A DNA stretch of 64,000 nucleotides. Source: Erysipelotrichaceae bacterium OPF54 (GTDB taxonomy: Bacteria; Bacillota_I; Bacilli_A; Erysipelotrichales; Erysipelotrichaceae). Below the pieces are notes generated by a model. That model was not told the DNA's origin, did no database searches, and saw only the letters and a list, made by a program, of their open reading frames with translations. The stretch spans positions 1,837,659-1,901,658 of the forward strand of contig BQKD01000001.1 of NCBI GenBank assembly GCA_022834735.1, given 5' to 3'. The position numbers and the translations under genes are program-made. Each line of letters starts with the position of its first letter. The stretch's first letter is position 1. Below are positions 51,318 to 59,445 of the stretch, in pieces.

Positions 51318-52075
51318 TTCTTCTGGCGTTTGGGCAAATAGACGAGCAGGCCAATGCACACAGCTCCCATGATCAGCGAAATGATCTGTGACGTGCTCAG
51401 GCCGTTGATTCCCCCGCGGATCAGATCGCCGCGGAAAAATTCGATCACAAAACGGCCAAAGCTGTAGGCCGCCAGATACCATATTCCCACTTCCCCCTCA
51501 AATACGTTTTTCTTTTTTCTGACCAGATAGATCAGAACAAAAAAGAGGGCAAAATCAAAGACAGAGCATATCAGCTGGGTCGGCAGGAGCCGGATCCCGG
51601 CAGGAGCCAGCGAGCCTTCCGGAAACACGACACCGAGAACGCTTGTTGTTTCCACACCGTAGCAGCATCCGGCAAAAAAGCAACCGATCCGGCCGAAGCC
51701 CTGCGCAAGCGCAACCGAAGGTATGATCAGATCGACCTGCTGCCAGAAATTCATCTTATGCATGCGGCAGTAAATATATCCGCCGATGAGGCCGCCAATG
51801 ATGCCTCCCCATACGACCCATCCGTCCAACAGGGAGATCATCAAGGAAGGATCAGCCATGATATCCTTGATCCTGGTCAGGGTATACAGGAGCTTCGATC
51901 CGATAAACCCGGCGATCACGAACGCGATAGCCAGCGAATCGAGCCTGGACACATCGATCCCCATCTTCTTTCCTCGCCGTTCCGTGACCAGAAAAGCCGA
52001 TATGATCCCGATTGCTACAAACAATCCGTAAGTATGGACCGTGAACGGTCCGATCGAAAATAAGTCATTGTACAT
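51302..52075 (-). CDS. lgt: Prolipoprotein diacylglyceryl transferase
   Basis: Lgt attaches diacylglycerol from phosphatidylglycerol to the lipobox Cys of prolipoproteins, the first step of lipoprotein maturation in the membrane. The 257-residue protein has about seven hydrophobic segments and the family signature GRIGCFFAGCCYG (near residue 135), with an early HTYGLFVAIGI block and the late GRFVIEFFRGD segment holding essential Arg/Glu. GGAGAGAAACT precedes the ATG at 52075. It would act on the several lipoproteins of this window. It stands as a single gene with its own terminator. Confidence 0.95.
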   Translation of the reverse strand: MYNDLFSIGPFTVHTYGLFVAIGIISAFLVTERRGKKMGIDVSRLDSLAIAFVIAGFIGSKLLYTLTRIKDIMADPSLMISLLDGWVVWGGIIGGLIGGYIYCRMHKMNFWQQVDLIIPSVALAQGFGRIGCFFAGCCYGVETTSVLGVVFPEGSLAPAGIRLLPTQLICSVFDFALFFVLIYLVRKKKNVFEGEVGIWYLAAYSFGRFVIEFFRGDLIRGGINGLSTSQIISLIMGAVCIGLLVYLPKRQKKLQNK

Positions 52076-52091
52076 AGTTTCTCTCCAAAAG

Positions 52092-52113
52092 AAAAAGTGC
52101 TTCCGCACTTTTT
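52092..52113 (-). terminator. Terminator of yneF
   Basis: AAAAAGTGC, TTCC, GCACTTTTT: a short perfect stem with T run, 15 nt after the stop on the minus strand. Confidence 0.85.
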
Positions 52114-52127
52114 ATATGTAATATACG

Positions 52128-52343
52128 CTAGCGATTTGAATTTACAGATTTCATGATCTGGCGAATTTGCGCCTCGCTCGGTTTGCGCCCCATCTGTAAA
52201 AACATGGCACGAATCATTTTTTCGTTGATCGGTGGATTTTCCTTCAATTCCTTTTCAAATTTTTTTCGTGTGAAGTAAAATGTCAGGATACCGCCAATCA
52301 GTGCTCCAACTAATGTAAATCCAACAGAAGCCCAGAAATTCAT
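52128..52343 (-). CDS. yneF: YneF-family (UPF0154) membrane protein
   Basis: This 71-residue protein has one N-terminal membrane helix (WASVGFTLVGALIGGILTFY) then a charged helix FTRKKFEKELKENPPINEKM, with the family block IRAMFLQMGRKPSEAQIRQI near the end. This is the UPF0154/YneF pattern, common in Firmicutes and Mollicutes. The function is not known. The ATG at 52343 follows GGGGTAAC; an upstream extension to 52427 runs into the promoter. It is transcribed alone. Confidence 0.88.
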   Translation of the reverse strand: MNFWASVGFTLVGALIGGILTFYFTRKKFEKELKENPPINEKMIRAMFLQMGRKPSEAQIRQIMKSVNSNR

Positions 52344-52369
52344 TTTGTTACCCCATTTCTTTACTAGAG

Positions 52370-52398
52370 ATTCTACTCCAATCCGCGGTATTTGACAA
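52370..52398 (-). promoter_or_regulatory. Promoter of yneF
   Basis: -35 TTGTCA (52393-52398), 17-nt spacer, -10 TAGAAT (52370-52375), 26 nt before the ATG at 52343. Confidence 0.75.
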
Positions 52399-52437
52399 GC
52401 GTTCCTACCTAAATCACAAACTATCACAAATTAGGTT

Positions 52438-53325
52438 TCAGACGTTCTCTTCCACGGACATTTCGGGCTTTTTTTTGAAAACGCCTTCTGTCAAAAGGAT
52501 CGACAGGAAGATCAGAAGTCCGCCTGCCAGCATGATCGCCGTTTTCTGTTCATGCAGCAGGATCCACCCGAACAGATTGGCAAAAAGCGATTCGGTACAG
52601 AGCAGGACGCTCGCACTCGCAGCATCCGTATATTTCTGGGCCCACGTCTGCAGCAGGTAGGCCAGAGCCGTCGCGATCAGGATGCTGTACGCAATGCTCA
52701 GCCATGCCGATCCCGGCACCAGGGACGGCCACGATTCCCCGAAAAGCGCGTAAGGCACTGCCATGAGAGCCGCTGTGCTCATCTGGACCGCGTTGACCGC
52801 AAACGGATCGGCTGTCTTGGCCGCTCGTTCTGTCGCAATGATCTGCGCCGCGAAAAAGAAAGCACAGATCAAAGACAGGATATCTCCGATCCCGAAGGAA
52901 AACGAACCGGAGGAAAGAGAAAGGCAGCCGATACCTGCAAGACATAAGAAGCTTGCCGCAAACTGCTCTCTTTTCGGCTTTTTCTTAAACAGAAACCATA
53001 CAAAGTATGGAACGAGAACGACATTGACTGCCGTTAAAAAAGCGTTCATCCCTGTATTTGTATATTTCAGCCCTATTGTCTGAAACAGGAACGCCAGGTA
53101 AAGAAAGAATCCGCTCAGCATGCTAGCTCGGATCCCTTCTTTTGTGATGCGGCTCTTTTTGAACAGTACGATCAGCACGAATAAAACCGCCGCTCCCGAG
53201 AAACGAAGCAGAAGAGTTGTTCCCGGCTCAAAGGTCTCCAGCGCAGCGGCTGTCGCGATAAACCCTCCGCCCCACACCATGGCGGTTGCCAGGCAGGCGA
53301 TATTCGCATACGTTTTCCGGTTCAT
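52438..53325 (-). CDS. EamA-family drug/metabolite transporter
   Basis: This 295-residue membrane protein has ten hydrophobic segments arranged as two EamA halves. The first half begins ANIACLATAMVWGGGFIATA and the second DILSLICAFFFAAQIIATER; each shows the typical Trp/Gly-rich opening helix. The family exports metabolites or amino acids; substrate is unknown. Its ATG comes one base after the parC stop with no clear ribosome site, so it is probably translated by coupling at the end of the parE-parC operon. Confidence 0.9.
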   Translation of the reverse strand: MNRKTYANIACLATAMVWGGGFIATAAALETFEPGTTLLLRFSGAAVLFVLIVLFKKSRITKEGIRASMLSGFFLYLAFLFQTIGLKYTNTGMNAFLTAVNVVLVPYFVWFLFKKKPKREQFAASFLCLAGIGCLSLSSGSFSFGIGDILSLICAFFFAAQIIATERAAKTADPFAVNAVQMSTAALMAVPYALFGESWPSLVPGSAWLSIAYSILIATALAYLLQTWAQKYTDAASASVLLCTESLFANLFGWILLHEQKTAIMLAGGLLIFLSILLTEGVFKKKPEMSVEENV

Positions 53326-53326
53326 A

Positions 53327-55807
53327 TCATATCAAGGTAGCCTGTTCAAACTCTTCTTTTTTTTCAGGCCACGTCCCTTGTTCGATCATCGGCAGATCCG
53401 CAAGCCATTCCATTTTCTCCACCTTTCCAAATGGAGCTGAATAGGTCGACTGCGCATTCATCAGCGAAATATCCGCCGGCTTGAATTCCACTTTTTCATC
53501 ATCCACAAAAGTATACGTACGATCGGCGTTCAGAAGTTTTGAAACGATGCCTGGATGCGATTTGACCAGCTTGTACAGACGGCTTCCTTTTGCCGGCCGG
53601 GACGCTGACGCGATCTCGCTCGTATGCATCCGTTTGATCATTCCTTCCTTCAGCACAAGAAACACCTGACTGGCTTCTTTTGCGACCAGCATCGCTGCGA
53701 TCCGGTCGTCTGCGCTCAGGTTCATTCCTTTGACCCCTTTTGTTTTCATACCGTTTTCCGGCACCTGATCCGCACTGTACTGCAGGCCGAATCCGTGGCT
53801 GCTTGCCAGAAAGATCTGGTCTTTTTCGGAACCGGAGATCTGCACGCTTTCCAGGGCATCGAGCTCACCGATCTTCATGCATACCATGGTCCGGTTCGGT
53901 CTTGAAACTTCAAAGGCTGCCAGGGAGCTGCGTTTGATGCTTCCTGCCTGACTTGCCATGATCACATGCGATTCCTTGTAAAATTCATGGACCCCGAATG
54001 CGGCGATGACTTTTTCATTATCGTCGATCCGTATATAGTTCGAAATGTGCGATCCGAGATCCTTCCACTTCGCTTCATCGATCTGATGGACAGGAATATA
54101 ACCGTATTTTCCCCGGTCCGTAAAGAACAGCACCTTGTCTTTCGTATTGATTTCTCCGGAAGCGACCATGATGTCATTGTCCTTTTTCCCCGCAAACAAT
54201 TCGCTGCTCGCATTAAACGAACGTATCGATACTCTTTTGATATATCCGTCCCTCGTAACACATACCATGACCTGTTCGCTCGGGATCATAGCCATTTCGT
54301 CGATCACGATTTCCTGGACCTCATTCTCGATCAGGGAGCGTCTTGGCACCACAAACTCGCGATTCACTTCCTCGAGCTCTTCGATGATCTTCTGATTGCG
54401 AACCGTTTCCTTGCTGAGAATAGCTTCGAGAGCCTTTATTTCCTTTTTTAACTGGCGGTCTTCGCGCTGCAGCTCCTTGACATCGGTGTTGGACAGGCGA
54501 TACAGCCGCATATTGACGATTGCTTCTGCCTGCAGCTCGGAAAAATGAAAACGATCGATCAGATTGATCTTGGAGTCTTTTTTATCCTTGCTTTTGCGGA
54601 TGATCGCAATGATCTCGTCCATAACGGATACTGCGATCATCAGACCGTCCAGAATGTGGGCGCGTTCCTGCTTCACAGCCAGATCATAGCGGCTTCTTTT
54701 CAGCACCACGTCTTCCCGATGTTCGAGGAACGCATCGATCGCCTGAATAAGGCCAAGCTGTACCGGCGTCTTGTTGACGATCGCGATCACATTATAATTG
54801 AACGAGATCTGAAGTTCGGTATTTTTATACAGATAGTTCAGGATCGTATCGGTCGGTGCTCCTTTTTTGACATCGATCACGATACGCAGTCCGTTCCGGT
54901 CGCTTTCGTCCCTCACATCCAGGATCCCGTCTACTTTCCGGTTCAGACGGATCTCGTCGATTTTTTTGACAAGATTCGATTTGATGACCTCGTATGGAAT
55001 TTCGCTCACTACGATCTGGTCGATCGTTCGTGTCGATTCAATGACCGCTTTCGAACGTACGATCACTTTGCCCCGTCCGGTTTCAAAGGCTTCCCGGATC
55101 CCCTTCTCGCCCATCACGATGCCGCCGGTCGGAAAGTCCGGACCTTTGACGATCTGCATGATATCATCCAGGGTACATTCCGGATTCTGAAGCCGGTAAA
55201 TACATGCTGACACGACCTCATTCAAGTTATGCGGCGGGATATTGGTCGCATAACCGGCGGCGATCCCTGAAATCCCGTTGATGAGCAAATTCGGAAAACG
55301 GGCCGGCAGCACGGTCGGCTCCATTTTCTCATCCGAGAAATTCGGTGCCCATTCCACCGTCTTACGGTCAATATCGGCAAGCATATAATTGGAGATCTTT
55401 GCCAGCCTGGCCTCTGTATATCGCATGGCGGCTGCCGGATCGTCGTCAATGGACCCGTTATTTCCCTGCATGTCCACAAGCGGCGTGGTGATCTTCCAGT
55501 CCTGCGACATGCGAACCATCGCGTCATATACCGAAATATCTCCGTGAGGATGGTAATTGCCGATGACGTTTCCGACCGTTTTCGCCGATTTATGATACGG
55601 ATGGTCAAATGTATTTTTTGCTTCATACATCGCGTACAGGATGCGCCGCTGCACCGGTTTGAGACCGTCCCGCGCATCCGGAAGCGCACGTTCCTGAATG
55701 ATATATTTGGAGTAGCGTCCGAACCGATCGGCCATGATGTCTTCAAGAGCGAGCTTCTGCACCGATTCCTGCCGGATCGGCGCTTCTTCTTTTTTCTTTC
55801 TCGGCAT
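53327..55807 (-). CDS. parC: DNA topoisomerase IV subunit A
   Basis: ParC cuts and rejoins both DNA strands during decatenation of daughter chromosomes. The 826-residue length is normal. Visible are the N-terminal LEDIMADRFGRYSKYIIQER, the motif HPHGDISVYDAMVRMSQDW of the breakage domain (quinolone region), catalytic Tyr in MRYTEARLAKI, and C-terminal beta-pinwheel repeats (VCVTRDGYIKRVSI, VIMASQAGSIKRSS). The C-terminal domain lacks the Gln/Arg/Arg GyrA box, fitting ParC rather than GyrA. At the first quinolone hot spot an Ile (residue 91) replaces the usual Ser, and Asp95 stands at the second, where Asp or Glu is usual. The start overlaps the parE stop (TAATG). Confidence 0.93.
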   Translation of the reverse strand: MPRKKKEEAPIRQESVQKLALEDIMADRFGRYSKYIIQERALPDARDGLKPVQRRILYAMYEAKNTFDHPYHKSAKTVGNVIGNYHPHGDISVYDAMVRMSQDWKITTPLVDMQGNNGSIDDDPAAAMRYTEARLAKISNYMLADIDRKTVEWAPNFSDEKMEPTVLPARFPNLLINGISGIAAGYATNIPPHNLNEVVSACIYRLQNPECTLDDIMQIVKGPDFPTGGIVMGEKGIREAFETGRGKVIVRSKAVIESTRTIDQIVVSEIPYEVIKSNLVKKIDEIRLNRKVDGILDVRDESDRNGLRIVIDVKKGAPTDTILNYLYKNTELQISFNYNVIAIVNKTPVQLGLIQAIDAFLEHREDVVLKRSRYDLAVKQERAHILDGLMIAVSVMDEIIAIIRKSKDKKDSKINLIDRFHFSELQAEAIVNMRLYRLSNTDVKELQREDRQLKKEIKALEAILSKETVRNQKIIEELEEVNREFVVPRRSLIENEVQEIVIDEMAMIPSEQVMVCVTRDGYIKRVSIRSFNASSELFAGKKDNDIMVASGEINTKDKVLFFTDRGKYGYIPVHQIDEAKWKDLGSHISNYIRIDDNEKVIAAFGVHEFYKESHVIMASQAGSIKRSSLAAFEVSRPNRTMVCMKIGELDALESVQISGSEKDQIFLASSHGFGLQYSADQVPENGMKTKGVKGMNLSADDRIAAMLVAKEASQVFLVLKEGMIKRMHTSEIASASRPAKGSRLYKLVKSHPGIVSKLLNADRTYTFVDDEKVEFKPADISLMNAQSTYSAPFGKVEKMEWLADLPMIEQGTWPEKKEEFEQATLI

Positions 55808-57738
55808 TACACGTCAACCTCCTTTGCATAATCGTCCTCGAGCGTAAACACTACATTTTCCTCGATCCAGTTTCTTCTCAGATCGGCCCGATCCCCCATC
55901 AGTTCGCTGACACGTTTTTCCGCCATACGGCCGTCTTCGATCGTAACACAGACCAGAGTCCGTGTTTGTGGATTCATTGTCGTTTCCCACAGCTGGCCTG
56001 CATTCATTTCGCCAAGACCTTTATACCGCGTGATCGTGTAGCCCGATTTATATTTTTTCTTGCTTTCCTCGAGCTCTTCATCCGAGTATAGATACTCTTC
56101 CCTGCTTCCTTTTGAAATGCGGTACAGCGGCGGCAGCGCAATATAAAGCATCTCATGCTCGATCAGCGGACGCATGAACCGGTAAAAAAACGTAAGGAGA
56201 AGGTTCTGGATATGGGCTCCGTCATCATCCGCATCGGTCATGATGATGACCTTGTAGTAGGAGGAATCCTCTGCGTTGAATCCCGCTCCGACCCCGGCAC
56301 CGAGCGCATGAATGATCGTATTGAGCTCTTCGTTTTTTTCGATCGCCTCCAGCTTGGCTTTTTCGGTATTGAGCACTTTCCCGCGCAGAGGCAGGATCGC
56401 CTGGTATTTCGAATCGCGCCCCTGCTTGGCTGATCCTCCGGCTGAATCTCCTTCCACCAGATACAGTTCCTTGCGTCTTGCGTCCTTGGACTGGGCACTG
56501 GCCAGCTTGCCGCTCAGGACCCGTTCGCTGCGGTTTTTTCCTTTTCCTTTCCGGGCATCTTCCCGGGCTTTGCGGGCCGCGTTGCGGGCCGTGGAGGCCC
56601 GGGCAATTTTACGTACCAGCGTATTGGCAAGTTCCCTGTTCTCCTCGAGAAAATAACGCAGATGTTCGCTGACCACCGCTTCGGTTGCCGGTTTCGCTTC
56701 CGGGGTGCCTAGCTTTTCCTTTGTCTGTCCTTCAAATTGAAGAAGTTCTTCGGGAACGGACAGATTGAGCACCAAGGTCAGACCTTCGCGCACATCGCTT
56801 CCTTCATACCCTTTTTCCTTTTCCTTTAGAAAGCCGTTTTTTCTGGCATATTCATTGAATACTTTTGTGAAAGCGAGCCGGGCCCCTGTTTCGTGGCTTC
56901 CTCCGTCGCGGGTACGCACCATATTGGTGAATGAGAAGATATTTTCCTGATAATCATCTGTATATTGAAACGCGCATTCGATCCGGATCCCGCTGCTTTC
57001 TCCTGAAAAGGAGACCGGCTCATGCATCGGGGTATGGTCTTTGTTGACTTCCTCGATAAACGCTTTCAGACCGTCCTCATAAAAGTATACATGCTCTCTG
57101 GTTTCCCTGCTGCGTAAATCGCGCACGATCATGGTCAGTCCCTTTAGCAGGAAAGCGTCTTCCTGGGCGCGCTCGCTGATCTTGGAAAACGAAAACTTTG
57201 TCTGCTTGAAAATGGCCGGATCCGGCATGAAAGTGACTTTGCTTCCGGTCTTTTTCGTGTTTCCCTCTTTTACGAGCTCTCCGATCACGCTTCCTCCTTT
57301 TTCAAAGTGCATTGACCATAGGTTCTTTCCGTCGCACACTTCCACATGACACCAGGAAGAGAGCGCGTTCACGACACTTGCTCCGACGCCGTGCAGTCCT
57401 CCGGCATTGCGGTAGCCGCCTGCGCTCGTAAATTTTCCTCCAGCGTGCAGGACCGTAAAAATTACGGCCAGCGCCGACATTCCCGATTTATGTTTTCCTA
57501 CCGGCATCCCGCGCCCTTCGTCTTCGACGCTGACGCTGCCGTCTTTATTTAGTGTTATAGTGATCTTGTTTCCAAATCCGTTCAGTGCCTCGTCGATCGC
57601 ATTGTCGACGATTTCCCATACGAGATGATGGAGTCCTTTCAGATCAGTCGATCCGATGTACATGCCGGGCCGTTTTCTTACGGCATCCAGGCCTTCCAGG
57701 ATGACGATGCTTTCCTCATTGTACTGTTTCTGAGTCAT
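55807..57738 (-). CDS. parE: DNA topoisomerase IV subunit B
   Basis: ParE supplies ATP-driven strand passage to topoisomerase IV. The 643-residue protein has a GHKL ATPase domain with VWEIVDNAIDEAL (N-box), VEDEGRGMPVG and AGGLHGVGASVVNAL. The TOPRIM domain has LVEGDSAGGSAKQGRDSKYQ and MTDADDDGAHIQNL, and the closing block YKGLGEMNAGQLWETTMNP is present. Length and motif order are normal. GAAGGAGG precedes the ATG, and a good promoter lies 30 nt upstream. It forms an operon with parC and probably the EamA transporter. Confidence 0.95.
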   Translation of the reverse strand: MTQKQYNEESIVILEGLDAVRKRPGMYIGSTDLKGLHHLVWEIVDNAIDEALNGFGNKITITLNKDGSVSVEDEGRGMPVGKHKSGMSALAVIFTVLHAGGKFTSAGGYRNAGGLHGVGASVVNALSSWCHVEVCDGKNLWSMHFEKGGSVIGELVKEGNTKKTGSKVTFMPDPAIFKQTKFSFSKISERAQEDAFLLKGLTMIVRDLRSRETREHVYFYEDGLKAFIEEVNKDHTPMHEPVSFSGESSGIRIECAFQYTDDYQENIFSFTNMVRTRDGGSHETGARLAFTKVFNEYARKNGFLKEKEKGYEGSDVREGLTLVLNLSVPEELLQFEGQTKEKLGTPEAKPATEAVVSEHLRYFLEENRELANTLVRKIARASTARNAARKAREDARKGKGKNRSERVLSGKLASAQSKDARRKELYLVEGDSAGGSAKQGRDSKYQAILPLRGKVLNTEKAKLEAIEKNEELNTIIHALGAGVGAGFNAEDSSYYKVIIMTDADDDGAHIQNLLLTFFYRFMRPLIEHEMLYIALPPLYRISKGSREEYLYSDEELEESKKKYKSGYTITRYKGLGEMNAGQLWETTMNPQTRTLVCVTIEDGRMAEKRVSELMGDRADLRRNWIEENVVFTLEDDYAKEVDV

Positions 57739-57768
57739 GGATCCTCCTTCTAATTAAACCTGCCTTCT

Positions 57769-57796
57769 ATTATAGGAGATTTTGAAAAAATCGCAA
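57769..57796 (-). promoter_or_regulatory. Promoter of parE-parC
   Basis: -35 TTGCGA (57791-57796), 16-nt spacer, -10 TATAAT (57769-57774), 30 nt before the ATG at 57738. Confidence 0.75.
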
Positions 57797-57904
57797 AACG
57801 ATTCATCGCATTACAATCTCCAGCAATATCCACATATTTTATAAATCCTCACCTATTATACCATTTATTCTGTACTTTTTCCAGAGTGATTTCTATGGAT
57901 AAAA

Positions 57905-57915
57905 TATGGTAAAAT
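57905..57915 (+). promoter_or_regulatory. Extended -10 promoter of plsY
   Basis: TATGGTAAAAT, the same 11-mer found before xpaC and telA, 18 nt before the plsY ATG with GAGGTGA in between. Confidence 0.6.
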
Positions 57916-57933
57916 GAACGCGAGGTGAAATGA

Positions 57934-58557
57934 ATGACTATCGTGTATACGATCTTATGTTTGATACTCGGTTATCTGCTCGGCTCTTTGCCGTTCGCGC
58001 TGATCATCGGGAAACTGTTTTATCACACAGATATCCGCGAGCACGGTTCCGGAAATCTTGGCGGGACCAACGCGGGCCGCGTATTAGGAAAGAAAGCCGG
58101 AGCGGCGGTCATCGTGTGCGATGTATTAAAGGTTGTAGCTGCGCTTGGCGTGGCAAGCCTTGTCGATCCTGTCGTTGCGACATGGACAGGGCTGGCCTGC
58201 TGTATCGGTCACTGCTATCCGGTATTTGCCCATTTTCATGGGGGCAAGGCGGTCAGTACCGTATTCGGTTTTCTGCTGGGCATGAGCATTTTTGTTTTCC
58301 GAGATGCGTCCTTCTTCCTTGTTCCGTTCGTGATGTTCTTTATCACATTGTACTTGTTCAAGTTTGTCTCGCTGGCCAGCATCTGCGGCATTTTATGCGG
58401 TACCTTGTATGTCACAGCCGTATTATGGTATTTCGATTTCGACAATATCATGATCATCATTGCCTGCTGGCTCATGACGATTCTTGTCATATACCGTCAC
58501 AAAAAGAATATCGTCTCCATCCGAACCGGCCAGGAACGAAAAATTTCATGGATGTGA
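57934..58557 (+). CDS. plsY: Glycerol-3-phosphate acyltransferase PlsY
   Basis: PlsY moves an acyl group from acyl-phosphate to glycerol-3-phosphate at the membrane, the first step of phospholipid synthesis. The 207-residue protein has about five membrane helices and the family blocks YLLGSLPFALIIGKLFY, EHGSGNLGGTNAGRVLGKKA (glycine-rich substrate loop with Ser/Asn), IGHCYPVFAHFHGGKAVST and a late RHKKNIVSIRTGQE. GAGGTGA precedes the ATG at 57934. Transcription starts from its own promoter, divergent from parE, and a hairpin lies behind it before comK. Confidence 0.94.
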   Translation: MTIVYTILCLILGYLLGSLPFALIIGKLFYHTDIREHGSGNLGGTNAGRVLGKKAGAAVIVCDVLKVVAALGVASLVDPVVATWTGLACCIGHCYPVFAHFHGGKAVSTVFGFLLGMSIFVFRDASFFLVPFVMFFITLYLFKFVSLASICGILCGTLYVTAVLWYFDFDNIMIIIACWLMTILVIYRHKKNIVSIRTGQERKISWM

Positions 58558-58574
58558 TTCCAGACACACTTTTG

Positions 58575-58600
58575 ACACTTTGCTTCGGTAAAGTGTTTTT
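58575..58600 (+). terminator. Hairpin between plsY and comK
   Basis: ACACTTT (58575-58581), GCTTCGGT, AAAGTGT (58590-58596) then TTTT directly before the comK ATG. It looks like the plsY terminator and also covers the position where a comK ribosome site would lie. Confidence 0.75.
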
Positions 58601-58999
58601 ATGATCAATTATATTCAATACGACTACGCCAATTCTACTGTCAATACGTTCGGTTCAGACGAACGTTCATTTTCCTTTCCTACGATCAGATCCTTTCTCA
58701 ACGAGATGTGCCTTCATTTCGGCTCCTCTCTTGAAGGAAGGATCGAATCGTTCCGCTACCATATCCATATCAAAAAGAACGTGCCGGTATTTGCATGTCC
58801 GACCCATATTTTTTTCAAAGCAGACGAGAACATGTGGGTCAACTTCAAAGCGATCCAGCGGATCGATTACCGATCCGCAAAAAAAAGATGCGAGATCATC
58901 TTTTCCGATCACACATCCATATTCAGTTCGAAGCCCGGATTTGTCAAAGATATCATGAATCATATCTTTTGCTTCTGTCATAAACTATGCATTTTTTAA
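58601..58999 (+). CDS. comK: ComK-family competence transcription factor
   Basis: This 132-residue protein resembles ComK, the master activator of natural DNA uptake genes. It shares the order of key pieces: an N-terminal strand INYIQYDYANSTV, the block CLHFGSSLEGRIESFRY (compare FGSS.EGR in ComK), NVPVFACPTHIFF, and WVNFKAIQRIDY near the middle, with a C-terminal FSSKPGFVKDIMNH. It is shorter than the Bacillus protein (192 residues) because the C-terminal tail is missing. The ATG at 58601 sits directly in the T run of the plsY terminator with no good ribosome site. It converges on ridA with a 4-nt overlap of the stops. Confidence 0.8.
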   Translation: MINYIQYDYANSTVNTFGSDERSFSFPTIRSFLNEMCLHFGSSLEGRIESFRYHIHIKKNVPVFACPTHIFFKADENMWVNFKAIQRIDYRSAKKRCEIIFSDHTSIFSSKPGFVKDIMNHIFCFCHKLCIF

Positions 59000-59415
59000 T
59001 GCGTTGTGTCCTCGTCACAGTCAGAACAGTTGGAAGACTGCATCGTTTTTTCATGACGAAGCGTATTCACGCCCATCCCTTCCACTGCAACCATCGCATC
59101 GTTCTCCAATCCGCTCACTTCAACAATTGTAACGGCCGGATACGGTGCCTCCACAAAGTTCTTAAATACTGCCAGGAATTCCTCTCGTAATGAAATATCG
59201 GTCAGATACACCGTATATTTGACAAGATGGTCCATGCGCAGATCGAGGTCCTTCAATACATCGATGACCCGATAGCAAACTGTGACACATTGTTCCTGAA
59301 ATGTCTGGCCCCGGCCGATCTGTGCCGACATATACACAAAATCGCCTAGCTGGACAATTTCCGAAATACATTCATCGCGAGGGATCGAATCACCGACTTT
59401 CAGAAATACATTCAT
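58996..59415 (-). CDS. RidA/YjgF-family protein, divergent active site
   Basis: This 139-residue protein of the YjgF/RidA fold, which in RidA hydrolyses reactive enamines and imines, has the blocks FVYMSAQIGRG, YRVIDVLKDLDLRMDHLVKY, TVYLTDISLREEF and NFVEAPYPAVTIVEVSGLEN. At the position where active RidA has Arg (PARS/PVRS) this copy has PAVT, so the imine-hydrolysing Arg is missing. It therefore belongs to a YjgF subgroup with other or no activity. The tail ends in a Cys/Asp/His-rich stretch SSNCSDCDEDTTH. It is the last gene of the RNase J-ftsK operon. Confidence 0.88.
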   Translation of the reverse strand: MNVFLKVGDSIPRDECISEIVQLGDFVYMSAQIGRGQTFQEQCVTVCYRVIDVLKDLDLRMDHLVKYTVYLTDISLREEFLAVFKNFVEAPYPAVTIVEVSGLENDAMVAVEGMGVNTLRHEKTMQSSNCSDCDEDTTH

Positions 59416-59445
59416 TTTTTTTGTTCGGCCTTCCTTTCCATATTA

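Noticed and set aside
58572-58600. TTGACA at 58572 as the -35 of a comK promoter
   Set aside because: No -10 hexamer lies at 16-19 nt; the bases belong to the hairpin stem.
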